Shown: one piece after another, positions 1 through 9,902 of the stretch
Layout of the letters: each line of letters opens with the position of its first letter
Position numbering within the stretch: position 1 is the first letter of the stretch
DNA from: Pseudomonas graminis
GTDB taxonomy: Bacteria > Pseudomonadota > Gammaproteobacteria > Pseudomonadales > Pseudomonadaceae
Assembly (NCBI RefSeq): GCF_013201545.1
Contig: NZ_CP053746.1
Coordinates: 4,478,501-4,542,500 of the forward strand
Length of the DNA stretch: 64,000 nucleotides
Direction of reading: 5' to 3'
Program-made: the position numbers and the translations under genes
The notes under the pieces: model-generated
The model's database searches: none
Seen by the model: the letters and a program-made list of their open reading frames with translations, nothing else
What the model was told of the DNA's origin: nothing

Positions 1-180
1 CGCTTTGCCGTTCCCGCTGCTGCGGCTCGCGCTGGACTGGGCTTGATCGGTTTTCTGCGCGGCAGCGTCCGGCTTCGACGCAGAGCCTGGCCAGAAGCGC
101 CAGCACAGGCCAGCGACGATCAACAGAACCAACAGGCTTATCAGCCAGCGACGGGAATTACGGGGGCCAGACGATTGCAT
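1..180 (-). CDS. RND multidrug efflux periplasmic adaptor, N-terminal fragment (MdtA/MuxA type)
   Basis: Only the first 60 codons are in the window; the gene runs off the left edge on the minus strand. The ATG is at 178-180. The N-terminus has a basic stretch (GPRNSRRW), a hydrophobic membrane anchor (about residues 13-26) and then a low-complexity Ala/Ser/Gln/Lys linker. This is the usual start of MdtA/MuxA-type membrane fusion proteins, which bridge an RND pump and TolC-like outer membrane channel. The assignment rests on the anchor, the linker and recall of Pseudomonas MdtA/MuxA starts. The conserved lipoyl and beta-barrel domains lie outside the window, so another adaptor paralogue is possible. 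Confidence 0.6.
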   Translation of the reverse strand, partial: MQSSGPRNSRRWLISLLVLLIVAGLCWRFWPGSASKPDAAAQKTDQAQSSASRSSGNGKA

Positions 181-310
181 GAATAAATCAACCAGTGTGC
201 GCGTGAGCGTCTTCGGGAAGCTGAACAATAAGCACAGAAATCAGCGGGGCAAAGGGCCTTTACCGGCAATTTACCTAGTGCTTACTTTGGATAAGGTGCT
301 GACGTACCAA

Positions 311-338
311 TAAAAAACGGCCTGAGGGAGTCAGGCCG
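311..338 (-). terminator. Rho-independent terminator downstream of tpx
   Basis: A perfect 8-bp stem (CGGCCTGA/TCAGGCCG, 318-338) with a 5-nt loop is followed on the minus strand by a T-rich run (311-317). It lies about 55 nt past the tpx stop. A second inverted repeat, GTATTGCC/GGCAATAC (354-361 and 372-379), lies between the stop and this terminator but has no T-tract. Confidence 0.8.
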
Positions 339-392
339 CCTGGAGGTTGCCGGGTATTGCCGTCCGATGATGGCAATACGCCGTGAGGGAGC

Positions 393-893
393 TTACTTCA
401 ATACGGCCAGTGCTGCGTCGTAGTTCGGCTCCTGGCCGATCTCCGGTACCAGCTCGCTATGCAGGACAATATCGTTTTCGTCCAGCACCACCACGGCACG
501 GGTGGTCAGGCCCTTCATGGAGCCGTCGGCAATGGCAACGCCGTAATCCTGCATGAACTGCGCGCCGCGCATGGTGGACAGGTTCTTCACGTTTTCCAGA
601 CCTTCCGCACCACAGAAACGTGCCTGGGCAAACGGCAGGTCGGCGGAGATGCACAGCACAACAGCGTTGCTGAGCTCGTTGGCCTGGGCGTTGAATTTGC
701 GGACGGAGGTGGCGCAGGTCGGCGTGTCGACGCTCGGGAAAATGTTCAGCACCTTGCGCTTGCCGGCGAAGGTTTCCAGGGTTGCGTCAGACAGGTCGCC
801 CGCCACCAGCGTGAAGGCGGGCGCCTTGCTTCCGACGTTCGGCAGTTCGCCGCTGATCTGTACCGGGGAGCCTTTACGAGTCACTTGTGGCAT
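393..893 (-). CDS. tpx: Thiol peroxidase Tpx (atypical 2-Cys peroxiredoxin)
   Basis: This 166-residue protein is the usual length for Tpx, which reduces hydroperoxides with thioredoxin as donor. It carries the peroxidatic motif DTPTC with Cys60 and a resolving Cys94 (RFCGAEG), matching the two-cysteine spacing of E. coli Tpx. The start MPQVTRKG at 893 is chosen because AAGGAA lies 8-13 nt upstream and known Tpx proteins start here; a longer in-frame extension to 941 has no support. The gene is monocistronic, with a strong terminator downstream. All catalytic features appear intact. Confidence 0.95.
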   Translation of the reverse strand: MPQVTRKGSPVQISGELPNVGSKAPAFTLVAGDLSDATLETFAGKRKVLNIFPSVDTPTCATSVRKFNAQANELSNAVVLCISADLPFAQARFCGAEGLENVKNLSTMRGAQFMQDYGVAIADGSMKGLTTRAVVVLDENDIVLHSELVPEIGQEPNYDAALAVLK

Positions 894-996
894 GAGCTGA
901 TTCCTTGTTTGAGGTGGCATGCAAGGGCGGAAGTTAACCATGAAAACACAGGGTCACCTACCGCCGGGAATGAATATTCTGACAGTGCCGCGGCCG

Positions 997-3900
997 TTAA
1001 AAATCACGCTTGTAAAAAATATCCAGAGAGCTCGCCACGCCGCCTGCGACCTCCAGATACACCTTCTTGCTCAACAGGTAGCGCAAGGTCAGGGTGTTGG
1101 CCGGTTCAAATACCCCAACGCCATAGCGCAGGCTGAGCTTGTCGGTGATCTTGCCGCTGGCGACTACCGCTGTCTTGTCGCCGCTGCCCGAGGTGTCCAG
1201 ATCGAAATCCCGAATGCCCAGCCCGGACGCCAGCTTGCCCGCCGTCGACGAACCGCCGGCCAGGCCCAGTGCCAGCGCAGCCTGGGCGACCATGTTGCTG
1301 TCTTCACCATTTGTGCTCAGCGGACGGCCCAGCACCAGATAGGACAACGCCTGCTCCTGGCTCATGGCCGGTTCGGAAAACACCGTGGTGGTGGGCTGTT
1401 CGGCGCTGCCGCTCAGGCGGATGCCGGCAATCACGTCGTCAGTCTGGCGGATGGCTTCGATGTCCAGATACGGCTGATCAACCGGCCCTGCAAACAACAG
1501 GCGGGCCTTGCGGATGGTCAGGCGCTGACCGTACGCGCGGTAGCGGCCGTCGTTGAGGTTCAACTCGCCCCGCGTGTCCATGTTGTCGCCGATGTGCACG
1601 TGGCCGGCGAGATTGGCGGTCAGGCCGAAGCCTGTGAAGCTCAAGGTCTCCTGGCCCACTTCGACGTTGACGTCCATGGCGATGGCCAGCGGGGTTTTGC
1701 CCTGTTTGGTCTGCTGGCCGACGATCACCGTGTCATCAGAGACTTTCACGGTCGACGGCGGCAGCTGCCGCACAGTGATTTCGCCTTTCGGAATCAGGAC
1801 TTTGCCCGACACCGCAAGCCGGTCGCCCTGCAGGGTGATCTTCAGGTCCGGGGCCGCCTCCAGCTTGGCGTAGGGTTCAACCGTTATCGGCAGGCGCGTG
1901 CCTTTCAACGCTACGTCGACATCCAGTGCGTCGGCCCAGGCCACATGCCCGCCAATGCTGCCCTGGCCTGTCGGGCCGCTGTTCCATTTGCCGGTCAAAT
2001 CGACGCGCTCGCCAGCAATCAGGGCTTGAACGTTGAGGTTTTCAAAGCTCACGGGTACCTCCGGACCGGAGACTTCGCCGTCGGTGAGCGCCACATTGCC
2101 GTTGATCTGCGGCGCCAGCAGGCTGCCCGAAACCCGGCCGCTGCCGTTGAGCTTGCCATTGAGTTTTTCCACCATCGGCACAAACGGCCGTGCAACCGAC
2201 ACGTCCAGGCCGCTCAGGGTGAATTCGCCGGTGACGGGCTTGTTTTTGGCGATCGGGTCGATGCTCAGTCGGGCCAACAACTCGCCGAGCTTGCCGCCAC
2301 GAAAATTCAGGCTGGTGTCGACTTTCTTCGGCGTCAGGCTGCTGGTCAACTTCAGCGTGTCGTAGGGGAAGTCCAGCCACTGGCGCTTGTCCTTGACCCG
2401 CAGTGTTCCGCCACTGGCGTCGATGACCACCTGACCATTGGGGCCGGCAGCCGGCACGTCCAGCTGAATATCCGCATTCAATGCACCCTTCCAGGCGAAA
2501 TCCTTGGGCAGCCATTGCGCCAGGCTTTCCAGCGGGAAGCGCTTGAGGTGGTAACGCAGGCGCGGCTCAGGCATCAGACGCTGATCTTCGCCGCACAGAC
2601 TCGCAGGCCCCGAGACCCAGCAATGGGCACCGAAGTTGACCTTGCCGTCTGCCAGGCGCTCCAGTTTGGCCGGCTGCTGCAACTTCCAGTCCTGCCCGCC
2701 GCTCTGGATGTCACCGCTGGCCAGACGCCCGCGCCAGTTGCCTTTGTCCAGGTTGCCATCCAGCGCAAGGGCCAGTTTAAGCAGCGGCCCTTTAAGATCG
2801 AATTTGACTTGTTGACGCTTGATGTCGCCCTGGCCGTTCACATTCAAGGCACCCAGCGCGGTGTCGCCCGCTTGAATGCCGGTGGTCTTCAGATCAAAGG
2901 TCGCGCGCTGGGCGTTGTCGAGCTTGGCCGCCAACGTAAGCGCCTGCAGCTTGTTCGCCTCCAAGGCCAGTTGAGTGCCCTGCAAAGTCAGTTGCCCCTG
3001 GGGCGCCTGCACGGTGCCGGCAACGTCGACGCGCCCCTTCATCTGGCCTTGCAACCCGGGCCACAGCTGACCGAGTCGCGGGAGGTTGATGTCCAGCTTT
3101 CCGGCGATTTTCTGCTGCAGGTTGCCCGAGCCTTGAATCCGGTTATCGCCCAGGCGAATCTCAAGGCCGTTGAGATTCCATATGTTGTCGGCGCCATCGG
3201 CCTTGGCCTGCAGCACCGCAGGCTGACCACGCAGGCGACCTTTCAGATCCAGGTCGGCGTTCAGGTTCAATTGCTCGTTACGCAGCGACCCTTTGCTGCG
3301 CAGCGGACCCGCCAGGGAGCCTGGCAGTTCCGCGACCCAGTACGCGGGATCGATGGCGCTGAGATCCAGCGCCGTGTCCCAGGCAATGCCGTCGGCAAAT
3401 TGCAGGTTCAGATGACCGCTGGCCTTGCCCTGCCCGGCTGCCAGTTCGAGCTGAGGCAGGAAGATCTGCTGCAGATCGCCGCTGACCGGACTTTGCAACG
3501 TGAAGGGGCCGGCCGGGCCTTTGAAGTCACCGGAGAAATGGCCGAGGTATTTACCGTCGGTGTAGGACACCTCCCCAGTGAACGCGTGCACGCTGACCTG
3601 CGGCTCGTCGATCAGCGGGTACAGGCGATGCCAGGGGAAGTCGAGCCAGTCGATTTTTGCGTCGGCGCGCAGGCCCTGTTGCCAGTCCAGCTTGCCGCTG
3701 GCCTTGAGACGCTGGGTGTCACTAGCGGTCAGGTCCAGCGCCGCGATGTCCGCGCCCTTGGCGTCGACCCGGCCTTGCAACGCCAACGCCACCGAGCCTT
3801 TTTCAGCAGGCAGGCTTGCGCTGCCAGTGATGGCATAGCCTTGAGAAAGGTCGCCCTTGGCGTTGAGAACCAACTGATTGAGCTGCAGCGTGTCCGGCAA

Positions 3901-4689
3901 ATCGGCACTCGGTTTGAACCCGTCGCTGGTGATGGCGATATTTGCAGGCAGGTGCTCAACCAAGGGCTGCAGCTCACCGACGAGATGAGCGTCAATGTAG
4001 CCCTTGCTCTGCGCATTGAGCGTCAATGTCTTGAGCAGATCGCCCTGAACATTAAGCGCCATAGATAACGGCTGACCGCTGACGTCTGGCAGTTTCAGCT
4101 GCCCCTCGGCGGTCAGCGGCCAGTCCCCCTCTGGTTTGAGCAGCCCTGTCAGGTCAAGCGCGATGTCATCACGACCAGCGTGCAGCGAGTCGATTTTCAG
4201 GCCTTGAGCAGTCCAGTGCGCCGCCAGTTGCACGTCGCGGACCTGTTCGGTGCCGTCCAGGTGCAGGCTGCCGACCTGCACGCGCCCCAGTTGCAACGCC
4301 AGGGGCAGCTTGAGATCCGGCAGTTTAATGGGGCCGCTGCTGACTTCGTCGCTCGAAGGCGGGAATTGCAGGCGGATGTCGCCGGTTTGCAGGTTGTCGA
4401 TGCACAGCGTCATGCGGGCGAGGCACGCCGGGGACCAGTCGAATACCGGCGCGTCGACTTCGACCTTGCTCTGGTCTTGCTGCCAGACCAGGTGATCGGC
4501 CTGCCATGCGCCGCCGAGCCGACCCGAAAACCCCTCGACCGACAGGCCCGGAACAAGCCCCAACGCCCATCGACTGCCGCTTTGAGTGCCGAGAAGGAGC
4601 ATGAATGTCAGCCCCACAAGGATTACCAGCGACAGCAGCGTAACCGCCGTAATGGCCAGGGTGCGTTTCAACAAAGCCATGTTCGTCAC
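997..4689 (-). CDS. tamB: Translocation and assembly module inner-membrane component TamB
   Basis: A 1230-residue protein with an N-terminal membrane anchor (about residues 7-33), a very long repetitive beta-rich region typical of AsmA/TamB bridge proteins, and the conserved C-terminal DUF490 domain ending in an aromatic residue (YKRDF). TamB spans the periplasm and works with TamA in autotransporter and lipid transport to the outer membrane. The GTG at 4687-4689 overlaps the tamA stop (GTGA) and has GGGA at 8 nt spacing, so it is preferred; the next ATG (4680) is possible. The opposite strand carries a long ORF, which is a shadow of this GC-rich gene. Confidence 0.92.
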   Translation of the reverse strand: MTNMALLKRTLAITAVTLLSLVILVGLTFMLLLGTQSGSRWALGLVPGLSVEGFSGRLGGAWQADHLVWQQDQSKVEVDAPVFDWSPACLARMTLCIDNLQTGDIRLQFPPSSDEVSSGPIKLPDLKLPLALQLGRVQVGSLHLDGTEQVRDVQLAAHWTAQGLKIDSLHAGRDDIALDLTGLLKPEGDWPLTAEGQLKLPDVSGQPLSMALNVQGDLLKTLTLNAQSKGYIDAHLVGELQPLVEHLPANIAITSDGFKPSADLPDTLQLNQLVLNAKGDLSQGYAITGSASLPAEKGSVALALQGRVDAKGADIAALDLTASDTQRLKASGKLDWQQGLRADAKIDWLDFPWHRLYPLIDEPQVSVHAFTGEVSYTDGKYLGHFSGDFKGPAGPFTLQSPVSGDLQQIFLPQLELAAGQGKASGHLNLQFADGIAWDTALDLSAIDPAYWVAELPGSLAGPLRSKGSLRNEQLNLNADLDLKGRLRGQPAVLQAKADGADNIWNLNGLEIRLGDNRIQGSGNLQQKIAGKLDINLPRLGQLWPGLQGQMKGRVDVAGTVQAPQGQLTLQGTQLALEANKLQALTLAAKLDNAQRATFDLKTTGIQAGDTALGALNVNGQGDIKRQQVKFDLKGPLLKLALALDGNLDKGNWRGRLASGDIQSGGQDWKLQQPAKLERLADGKVNFGAHCWVSGPASLCGEDQRLMPEPRLRYHLKRFPLESLAQWLPKDFAWKGALNADIQLDVPAAGPNGQVVIDASGGTLRVKDKRQWLDFPYDTLKLTSSLTPKKVDTSLNFRGGKLGELLARLSIDPIAKNKPVTGEFTLSGLDVSVARPFVPMVEKLNGKLNGSGRVSGSLLAPQINGNVALTDGEVSGPEVPVSFENLNVQALIAGERVDLTGKWNSGPTGQGSIGGHVAWADALDVDVALKGTRLPITVEPYAKLEAAPDLKITLQGDRLAVSGKVLIPKGEITVRQLPPSTVKVSDDTVIVGQQTKQGKTPLAIAMDVNVEVGQETLSFTGFGLTANLAGHVHIGDNMDTRGELNLNDGRYRAYGQRLTIRKARLLFAGPVDQPYLDIEAIRQTDDVIAGIRLSGSAEQPTTTVFSEPAMSQEQALSYLVLGRPLSTNGEDSNMVAQAALALGLAGGSSTAGKLASGLGIRDFDLDTSGSGDKTAVVASGKITDKLSLRYGVGVFEPANTLTLRYLLSKKVYLEVAGGVASSLDIFYKRDF

Positions 4690-6416
4690 AGTTCAGATCC
4701 CATCGAGAAGTGCAGACGAATACCGCCTTCTTCATCCAGCGCGTGGGCGAGGTCCAGCCGCAGCGGCCCGACCGGTGACACCCAGCGCACACCGATGCCC
4801 ACGCCGGTCTTGAGGCTTGGCAGGTCCAGAGAATTGAACGAGTTGCCCTGATCGACGAATGCCGCCACGCGCCACTTTTCGGCGATCGAGTACTGATATT
4901 CGGCGCTGCCGGCGATCATGTAGCGGCCGCCAATCTTGTCGCCGTCGGAGTTTTCCGGTGACAGCGATTGATAGTCATAGCCGCGCACGCTCTGGTCGCC
5001 ACCGGCAAAAAAGCGCAGGGACGGCGGGATGGATTTGTAGCCGTTGGTGGCGCTGCCGCCGACCTGCACCCGGCCGAGGAAGCGGTGATTCTGCGCCACG
5101 GTGGTCAGCCCTTTGAGCATGACCGTACCGTGCAAGAGGTTGGCATCCGAGCCCAGCCCTTCCTTGGCGACCTGGGTGTCGAACTGCAGCCGGTAGCCAT
5201 TGTGCGGGTCGATGCGGTTATCGCTGCGCAGGTATGAATAGCTGACGCCGGGCATGAGCAACGTGCTCAGGCCTGAGTCGTTGCCCAGTCGGTATTCTTC
5301 GCGCTGCCACTTCAGCGAGATCACCCGCTCCCAGCCGCTGGGCAGCTTGCTGTGCCATTCGGGCCCGACGGTCAGCAGTTTGCTGAGGCTGTCCGTGTCG
5401 GCGATCTCTTCATATTGATAGCCGCCGGCGAAACGCAGTTTGTCGGTCAGGGGCGGGTCCAGCGGAATGTCGTAGAACAGGCCGACGTTCTGCCGAGGGG
5501 CGGAGATTTCGGCTTCAGCGCCATAACTGTGGCCTTGTGGATTGACCCAGTGGCGCGTCCAGTTGGCCTTCACCCGTGGGCCGACGTCGGTCGAATAGCC
5601 CACGCCCAGTCCCATGGTCCGCGGCTTGCGGGTCTGCAGTTGGACGTCGACCGGAATAACCTGAGCCTGGGCGTCTGTAGGCGCTGCATTGACTCGCACG
5701 CCTTCAAAATAGCCGCTCGCCTGCATGGCCTGGTTGAGTTCGGCGATGAGTTCGGAGTCGTAGGGCGTGTCCTGCTTGAAAGGCACCATTCGCTGCAGCA
5801 GGTCTTCATCGAAAGGCGCGTCGCCGCTGAAGATCACTTTACCCAGCGAGAAACGTGGCCCGCTGTCGTAAACCAGCTCGATGTCGGCGACACCAGCACG
5901 GGGGTCAACGGACAGGCGCTGGGTCACGAATCGGCCATTGAAAAAGCCATAGCGCGCGGCCTGGGTTTCGATCAGGTGCTTGGCGTCCTCGTAGACACCA
6001 TGGTTGAGTACTGCGCCGGGTTTCAGGGCGTCGCCTTTAGGCACGCGGAAGCTCTTGAGCTGGGTGGCCTGCCCGGTTACGCGGATGGACACGTTGCGCA
6101 GGTGGACAGGCTCGCCGGCCTCGACCTTCAGCAGCAGTTGCAGGTTGTTGTCGACGTGGCGGACTTCGCTGTCAATCTGCGCCTGGTAATAGCCAAGGGC
6201 CTGAGCAGCCTTCAGCGCCTGCTCGACGGCCCCCACGCTGAAGCGTTCGAGGGCCGGCTCGTCGCGCTCGCCGAGACTGCCCACATACCCTTCGATGTTG
6301 GATTTGAGCGCGGCATTGGACGGCTTGATCCGGACCTCCAGCTGCGCATCGGCGAATGCCGCGCAGCTGGACAACATCAAGACAAAGCCACTGGTGTATC
6401 GACGGGGAAACTTCAT
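4686..6416 (-). CDS. tamA: Outer-membrane Omp85-family assembly protein TamA
   Basis: A 576-residue protein with a Sec signal peptide (MKFPRRYTSGFVLMLSSCAAFA), three POTRA-like domains (about residues 24-265) and a C-terminal 16-strand Omp85 barrel with the surface-antigen motif (FFAGGDQSVRGYDY, VRGY-type motif). It ends in a short barrel strand. TamA forms the outer-membrane half of the TAM complex. Its stop codon overlaps the tamB start by 4 nt, so the two are translationally coupled. This is the standard tamAB arrangement. Confidence 0.93.
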   Translation of the reverse strand: MKFPRRYTSGFVLMLSSCAAFADAQLEVRIKPSNAALKSNIEGYVGSLGERDEPALERFSVGAVEQALKAAQALGYYQAQIDSEVRHVDNNLQLLLKVEAGEPVHLRNVSIRVTGQATQLKSFRVPKGDALKPGAVLNHGVYEDAKHLIETQAARYGFFNGRFVTQRLSVDPRAGVADIELVYDSGPRFSLGKVIFSGDAPFDEDLLQRMVPFKQDTPYDSELIAELNQAMQASGYFEGVRVNAAPTDAQAQVIPVDVQLQTRKPRTMGLGVGYSTDVGPRVKANWTRHWVNPQGHSYGAEAEISAPRQNVGLFYDIPLDPPLTDKLRFAGGYQYEEIADTDSLSKLLTVGPEWHSKLPSGWERVISLKWQREEYRLGNDSGLSTLLMPGVSYSYLRSDNRIDPHNGYRLQFDTQVAKEGLGSDANLLHGTVMLKGLTTVAQNHRFLGRVQVGGSATNGYKSIPPSLRFFAGGDQSVRGYDYQSLSPENSDGDKIGGRYMIAGSAEYQYSIAEKWRVAAFVDQGNSFNSLDLPSLKTGVGIGVRWVSPVGPLRLDLAHALDEEGGIRLHFSMGSEL

Positions 6417-6482
6417 AGGCGAGAATGCTACACGAGCAACGCGGGCTGCTGGAACCCGCTGAAATTGAGGAGCTTGCGTAGC

Positions 6483-7133
6483 TCAAGCCACAGAACCCAA
6501 TGAAACATGAGGGTTTGGGTGGAAAAATATGCGTTCTCGGACAGGTCCTACTGCGACCTCACCGATTTCCTCATAACCCTGTCGTTGATAGAACTCCAGA
6601 TAGTGGCCATTACCGGTGTCGAGGACGATCCCTTCCGAGTTCTTATCCTCGGCACACCAGTCATGCAGGGCATGCAACAACTGCTCGCCGTAGCGCTGGC
6701 CCTGGAAATCAGGGTGGACACCGAACAACGGCAGCACGTGAACCGCTTCGGACGGCGCGCAGGCCAGCACATCGTGGTAATACTCCAGATAGCGCTGGGT
6801 TCCCCGCAGGCCGGTGCTCATCAACATGCGAATGCGCCAGGCCCAGCTTTCGGTGATGCCCAGCCGCCGTTGGGGCGGGGCAATCAGCACAGCGCCTACC
6901 AGCCGGTCTGCGACGAACAGGCCCAGCGCCGGCATTTCCTGAAGAAAGTGCTGCTTGACCAGTTGGCGGATGGTCGACCTGACCCGGTGCTCGTAACCGG
7001 ATCGGCCAGATTCGAAGAGGTGGGCGAAGCTTGGCTCCTGGCGGTAGGCGAGGTACAGCAGCGAGCGGGTTTCGCGGGAGTAGCCGCTGTCGAGCTGACG
7101 GATCTCCGCCGTTTCGCTAGGCAGTTCTGGCAT
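6483..7133 (-). CDS. GNAT-family N-acetyltransferase
   Basis: A 216-residue protein with a GNAT fold. Motif A is visible as VHPDFQGQRYGEQLL (acetyl-CoA pyrophosphate-binding Q-G-Q-R-Y-G), followed by VLDTGNGHYLEFYQRQGYEEIGE, the typical motif B region. Substrate is unknown. The start MPELPSE at 7133 has AGGA 7-9 nt upstream; an extension to 7187 lacks support. It lies 66 nt upstream of tamA on the same strand and may be co-transcribed, a neighbourhood seen in other pseudomonads by recall. Confidence 0.82.
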   Translation of the reverse strand: MPELPSETAEIRQLDSGYSRETRSLLYLAYRQEPSFAHLFESGRSGYEHRVRSTIRQLVKQHFLQEMPALGLFVADRLVGAVLIAPPQRRLGITESWAWRIRMLMSTGLRGTQRYLEYYHDVLACAPSEAVHVLPLFGVHPDFQGQRYGEQLLHALHDWCAEDKNSEGIVLDTGNGHYLEFYQRQGYEEIGEVAVGPVRERIFFHPNPHVSLGSVA

Positions 7134-7354
7134 GGTGTTCGTCCTTTTGATGAGCCCCGGGGCGGCCGCTCGGGTGGTGGTCTTCAAGGCTTCGAGTGGC
7201 CGTCTACAAGCGCAGTTCCCGCGATGTGGCCATCGTTCAGAAATGCCTACCCGCCATCTGTGCTCCTGCCGAGCGAACCGGGCGCTGGCCGTCGCCCGGC
7301 AGGTCGGCTAGCATCGCCGTTTGTATTTGTAAGGAGCTGCCAGGAGCGCCGCCC

Positions 7355-8167
7355 ATGAAAATTGTGTCTTTTAATATCAACGGCCTCCGCGCCCGACCGC
7401 ATCAACTGGCGGCGTTGATCGAGAAGCATCAACCCGACGTCATCGGCTTGCAGGAAACCAAGGTCTCCGACGAGCAATTTCCCCAGGCCGATATCGAAGC
7501 GCTGGGTTACCACGTGCATTTCCACGGTCAGAAAGGTCATTACGGCGTCGCCCTCCTCTCGCGTCAGGCGCCACTGTCGATTCACAAGGGCTTCGACAAC
7601 GACGATGAGGACGCCCAGCGCCGTTTCATCTGGGGCACGTTCGCCGATCGCAACGGCAATCCGGTGACGGTCATGAATGGCTATTTCCCACAGGGCGAAA
7701 GCCGTGATCACCCGACCAAATTCCCGGCCAAGCTGCGTTTCTATGCGGATTTGCAGAACCTGCTGGAGACGCGTTTCAGCAATGACCAGCCGCTGGTGGT
7801 GATGGGCGACGTCAACATTTCCCCCGAGGACAGCGACATCGGCATCGGCGCCGACAATGCCAAGCGCTGGTTGAAAACCGGCAAGTGCAGCTTCCTGCCG
7901 GAAGAGCGCGAGTGGCTCGGCAAACTCAAGAGTTGGGGCTTGGTGGACAGCTTCCGCCATCTGTACCCGGAAGTGGTCGATCAATTCAGCTGGTTCGATT
8001 ACCGCAGTCGCGGTTTTGAAGACGAGCCCAAGCGCGGCCTGCGCATCGACCTGATCCTTGCGTCCCACGGGCTGCAACCGCGCATCAAGGCCGCCGGCGT
8101 GGATTATCACCTGCGGTCGATGGACAAACCGTCCGACCACGCGCCGATCTGGCTTGAGCTGGAGTAA
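7355..8167 (+). CDS. xthA: Exodeoxyribonuclease III
   Basis: The 270-residue length matches XthA, an AP endonuclease and 3'-5' exonuclease of base excision repair. Visible EEP-family motifs are FNINGLRAR near the start, [12 protein letters not shown] (metal-binding Glu), [11 protein letters not shown] (catalytic Asp/Asn) and [10 protein letters not shown] (catalytic His) at the C-terminus. The start [11 protein letters not shown] at 7355 is the family-standard start, about 10 nt after AGGAGC. It is divergent from the GNAT gene and probably monocistronic. Confidence 0.95.
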   Translation: MKIVSFNINGLRARPHQLAALIEKHQPDVIGLQETKVSDEQFPQADIEALGYHVHFHGQKGHYGVALLSRQAPLSIHKGFDNDDEDAQRRFIWGTFADRNGNPVTVMNGYFPQGESRDHPTKFPAKLRFYADLQNLLETRFSNDQPLVVMGDVNISPEDSDIGIGADNAKRWLKTGKCSFLPEEREWLGKLKSWGLVDSFRHLYPEVVDQFSWFDYRSRGFEDEPKRGLRIDLILASHGLQPRIKAAGVDYHLRSMDKPSDHAPIWLELE

Positions 8168-8307
8168 CTGAACCATTAAGCGATGAGCCGCGCGGCGCCG
8201 TGCCTGCGGCTCGATCGTCCAACGCGCAACAAGCCGCGAGCTGTCATCTGGCCGTCATTCGCCTGTCTTATTCTCCGACCACTTCATTTCCCATAAAGAT
8301 GCCGCAC

Positions 8308-9648
8308 ATGCTGCGCACTCGTGTATTCGTTCTGCTCGCTTCGCTTCTCGCAATAGACACGCACGCGGCGGCCCTGCCCGCGCCCACTGATGGCGCGCCG
8401 GCCTTGCGTATTCAGGGCTCTAACACGATTGGCGCGCAGCTCGGGCCGGCGCTGGTCAAAGGCTTGCTGGCTCGGCAAGGCGCGCTGGGAGTACAGGAAC
8501 AACCCGGCCCGAACCCCAACGAGATGCGTCTTATCGCCCGGTTGCCCTCGGGCCAGGACGTCAGCATCGAGATCGCGGCCCACGGATCGAGCACCGGGTT
8601 CGTGGCGCTGAAGGACGGGCTTGCCGATGTGGCCGCCTCTTCACGCCCCATCAAGAACAACGAGGCCATCGACTTGGCGGCCCTTGGCGATCTGCGCAGT
8701 CATGAGGCCGAACAGGTGATCGCCATCGACGGCGTTGCAGTGATCCTTCACCCCGGCAACCCGCTCCGCGAGCTGAGCACGGCGCAACTGGCGAAGATCT
8801 TTTCCGGAGAAATCCGCGACTGGGAGCAATTGGGCGGCCCGGCCGGGGCTATCCATTTATACGCACGGGATCACCAGTCCGGCACGTACGACACCTTCAA
8901 CGAGCTGGTGCTGGCCAGGTCAGGCAAGACGCTGTCGAAGGAGGCCAGGCGCTTCGAGTCCAGCGAGGAATTGTCCGATCAAGTCAGTCAGGACCGTCAG
9001 GGCATTGGCTTCATCGGGCTCCCCTATATTCGCCAGGCCAAAGCCGTGGCGATCATCGACGGTAAGTCGAAACCGATGCTGCCCACCGCCAGCTTGATTG
9101 CCACCGAAGATTACCCTCTGTCTCGCCGCCTGTACTTCTACTTGCCGCCCGACTCGAGGCAGCGCTGGGCCAAGGCGCTGGTGCGGTTCGCCCAGAGTCC
9201 ACAGGGCCAGTCCATCGTCGCGCAGAACGGGTTTGTGGCGCAGACGGTTCAAGCGGTGAAGGTGCGGGCGACGGCGCAGATGCCGCTGGCGTACCAGAAC
9301 CTTGCCCGTGTGGCCGAGCGGCTGTCGGTAAACTTCCGTTTTGCCCAGGGCAGCGCGACGCTGGACACCAAGGCAATGCTCGATCTCAAGCGCGTGGTCG
9401 AGTACCTGAAGGCCCATGACAAGCTGGATCAGAAGGTGACGCTGGCGGGGTTTGGCGATGCCAAAAGCGATCCCGCGCGGGCGCAATTGCTGTCAAAACT
9501 GCGCGCCATGGCGGTGCGCCGGGAACTGCTGAAACATCAGGTGGTGCTGCGTGACGTGCGTGGGTTCGGCGACGAAATGCCCGTGGCGGCCAATGATGGC
9601 GATGAAGGCCGGATCAAGAACCGCCGGGTGGAGGTTTGGGTGGAGTGA
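8308..9648 (+). CDS. Periplasmic PstS-like substrate-binding protein with C-terminal OmpA-like domain
   Basis: A 446-residue secreted protein. A signal peptide (MLRTRVFVLLASLLAIDTHA) is followed by a PBP-like phosphate-binding domain (about residues 25-300; IQGSNTIG, GSSTGF, DHQSGTYDTFNELVL and GIGFIGLPYI resemble PstS ligand loops) and then an OmpA C-terminal peptidoglycan-binding domain (about 330-446, with FRFAQGSATLD and NRRVEVWV). This architecture suggests a peptidoglycan-anchored anion-binding or sensor protein rather than a normal ABC binding protein, and no pst genes are adjacent. ATG 8308 is chosen for the AAAG 9 nt upstream; 8299 (MPHM) is equally possible. Confidence 0.82.
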   Translation: MLRTRVFVLLASLLAIDTHAAALPAPTDGAPALRIQGSNTIGAQLGPALVKGLLARQGALGVQEQPGPNPNEMRLIARLPSGQDVSIEIAAHGSSTGFVALKDGLADVAASSRPIKNNEAIDLAALGDLRSHEAEQVIAIDGVAVILHPGNPLRELSTAQLAKIFSGEIRDWEQLGGPAGAIHLYARDHQSGTYDTFNELVLARSGKTLSKEARRFESSEELSDQVSQDRQGIGFIGLPYIRQAKAVAIIDGKSKPMLPTASLIATEDYPLSRRLYFYLPPDSRQRWAKALVRFAQSPQGQSIVAQNGFVAQTVQAVKVRATAQMPLAYQNLARVAERLSVNFRFAQGSATLDTKAMLDLKRVVEYLKAHDKLDQKVTLAGFGDAKSDPARAQLLSKLRAMAVRRELLKHQVVLRDVRGFGDEMPVAANDGDEGRIKNRRVEVWVE

Positions 9649-9733
9649 TGCGGTTGAGGCACGCAGTTACTGTGCAAACCATTCACTATCCTGTCGTGGG
9701 ATACCTCCGCAATCGCGCTGCGAACGGGGTCTA

Positions 9734-9826
9734 TGTGGGAGTGAGCTTGCTCACGAAGAAGGCATTTCAGGCGCTGAAAACTTGAAAGATTTGCCGACTT
9801 CTTCGCGAGCAAGCTCGCTCCCACAA
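9734..9826. repeat. REP pair (GTGGGAG(C/T)GAGC family), inverted
   Basis: Two imperfect inverted copies of a Pseudomonas REP unit flank about 45 bp: TGTGGGAGTGAGCTTGCTCA at the left and GCGAGCAAGCTCGCTCCCAC at the right. Each copy has its own internal palindrome (GAGCTTGCTC). It lies between two convergent genes, a usual REP location, and may also act in transcript termination or protection. Confidence 0.85.
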
Positions 9827-9902
9827 ATTGCTTGTCATCAGAAAAATTTGCGGTGCCGCCGCGCTCGATGAAACCCCGCTCGCTGGCGACTCCGCCCGTC
9901 GG

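Noticed and set aside
919..4068. A 1049-codon plus-strand ORF opposite tamB
   Set aside because: It is the reverse-strand shadow of tamB. The predicted protein is rich in Gln/His/Arg with no recognisable domain, while tamB on the other strand has clear family features.
5352..6503. A 383-codon plus-strand ORF opposite tamA
   Set aside because: Shadow of tamA, which has a signal peptide, POTRA domains and a barrel on the other strand.
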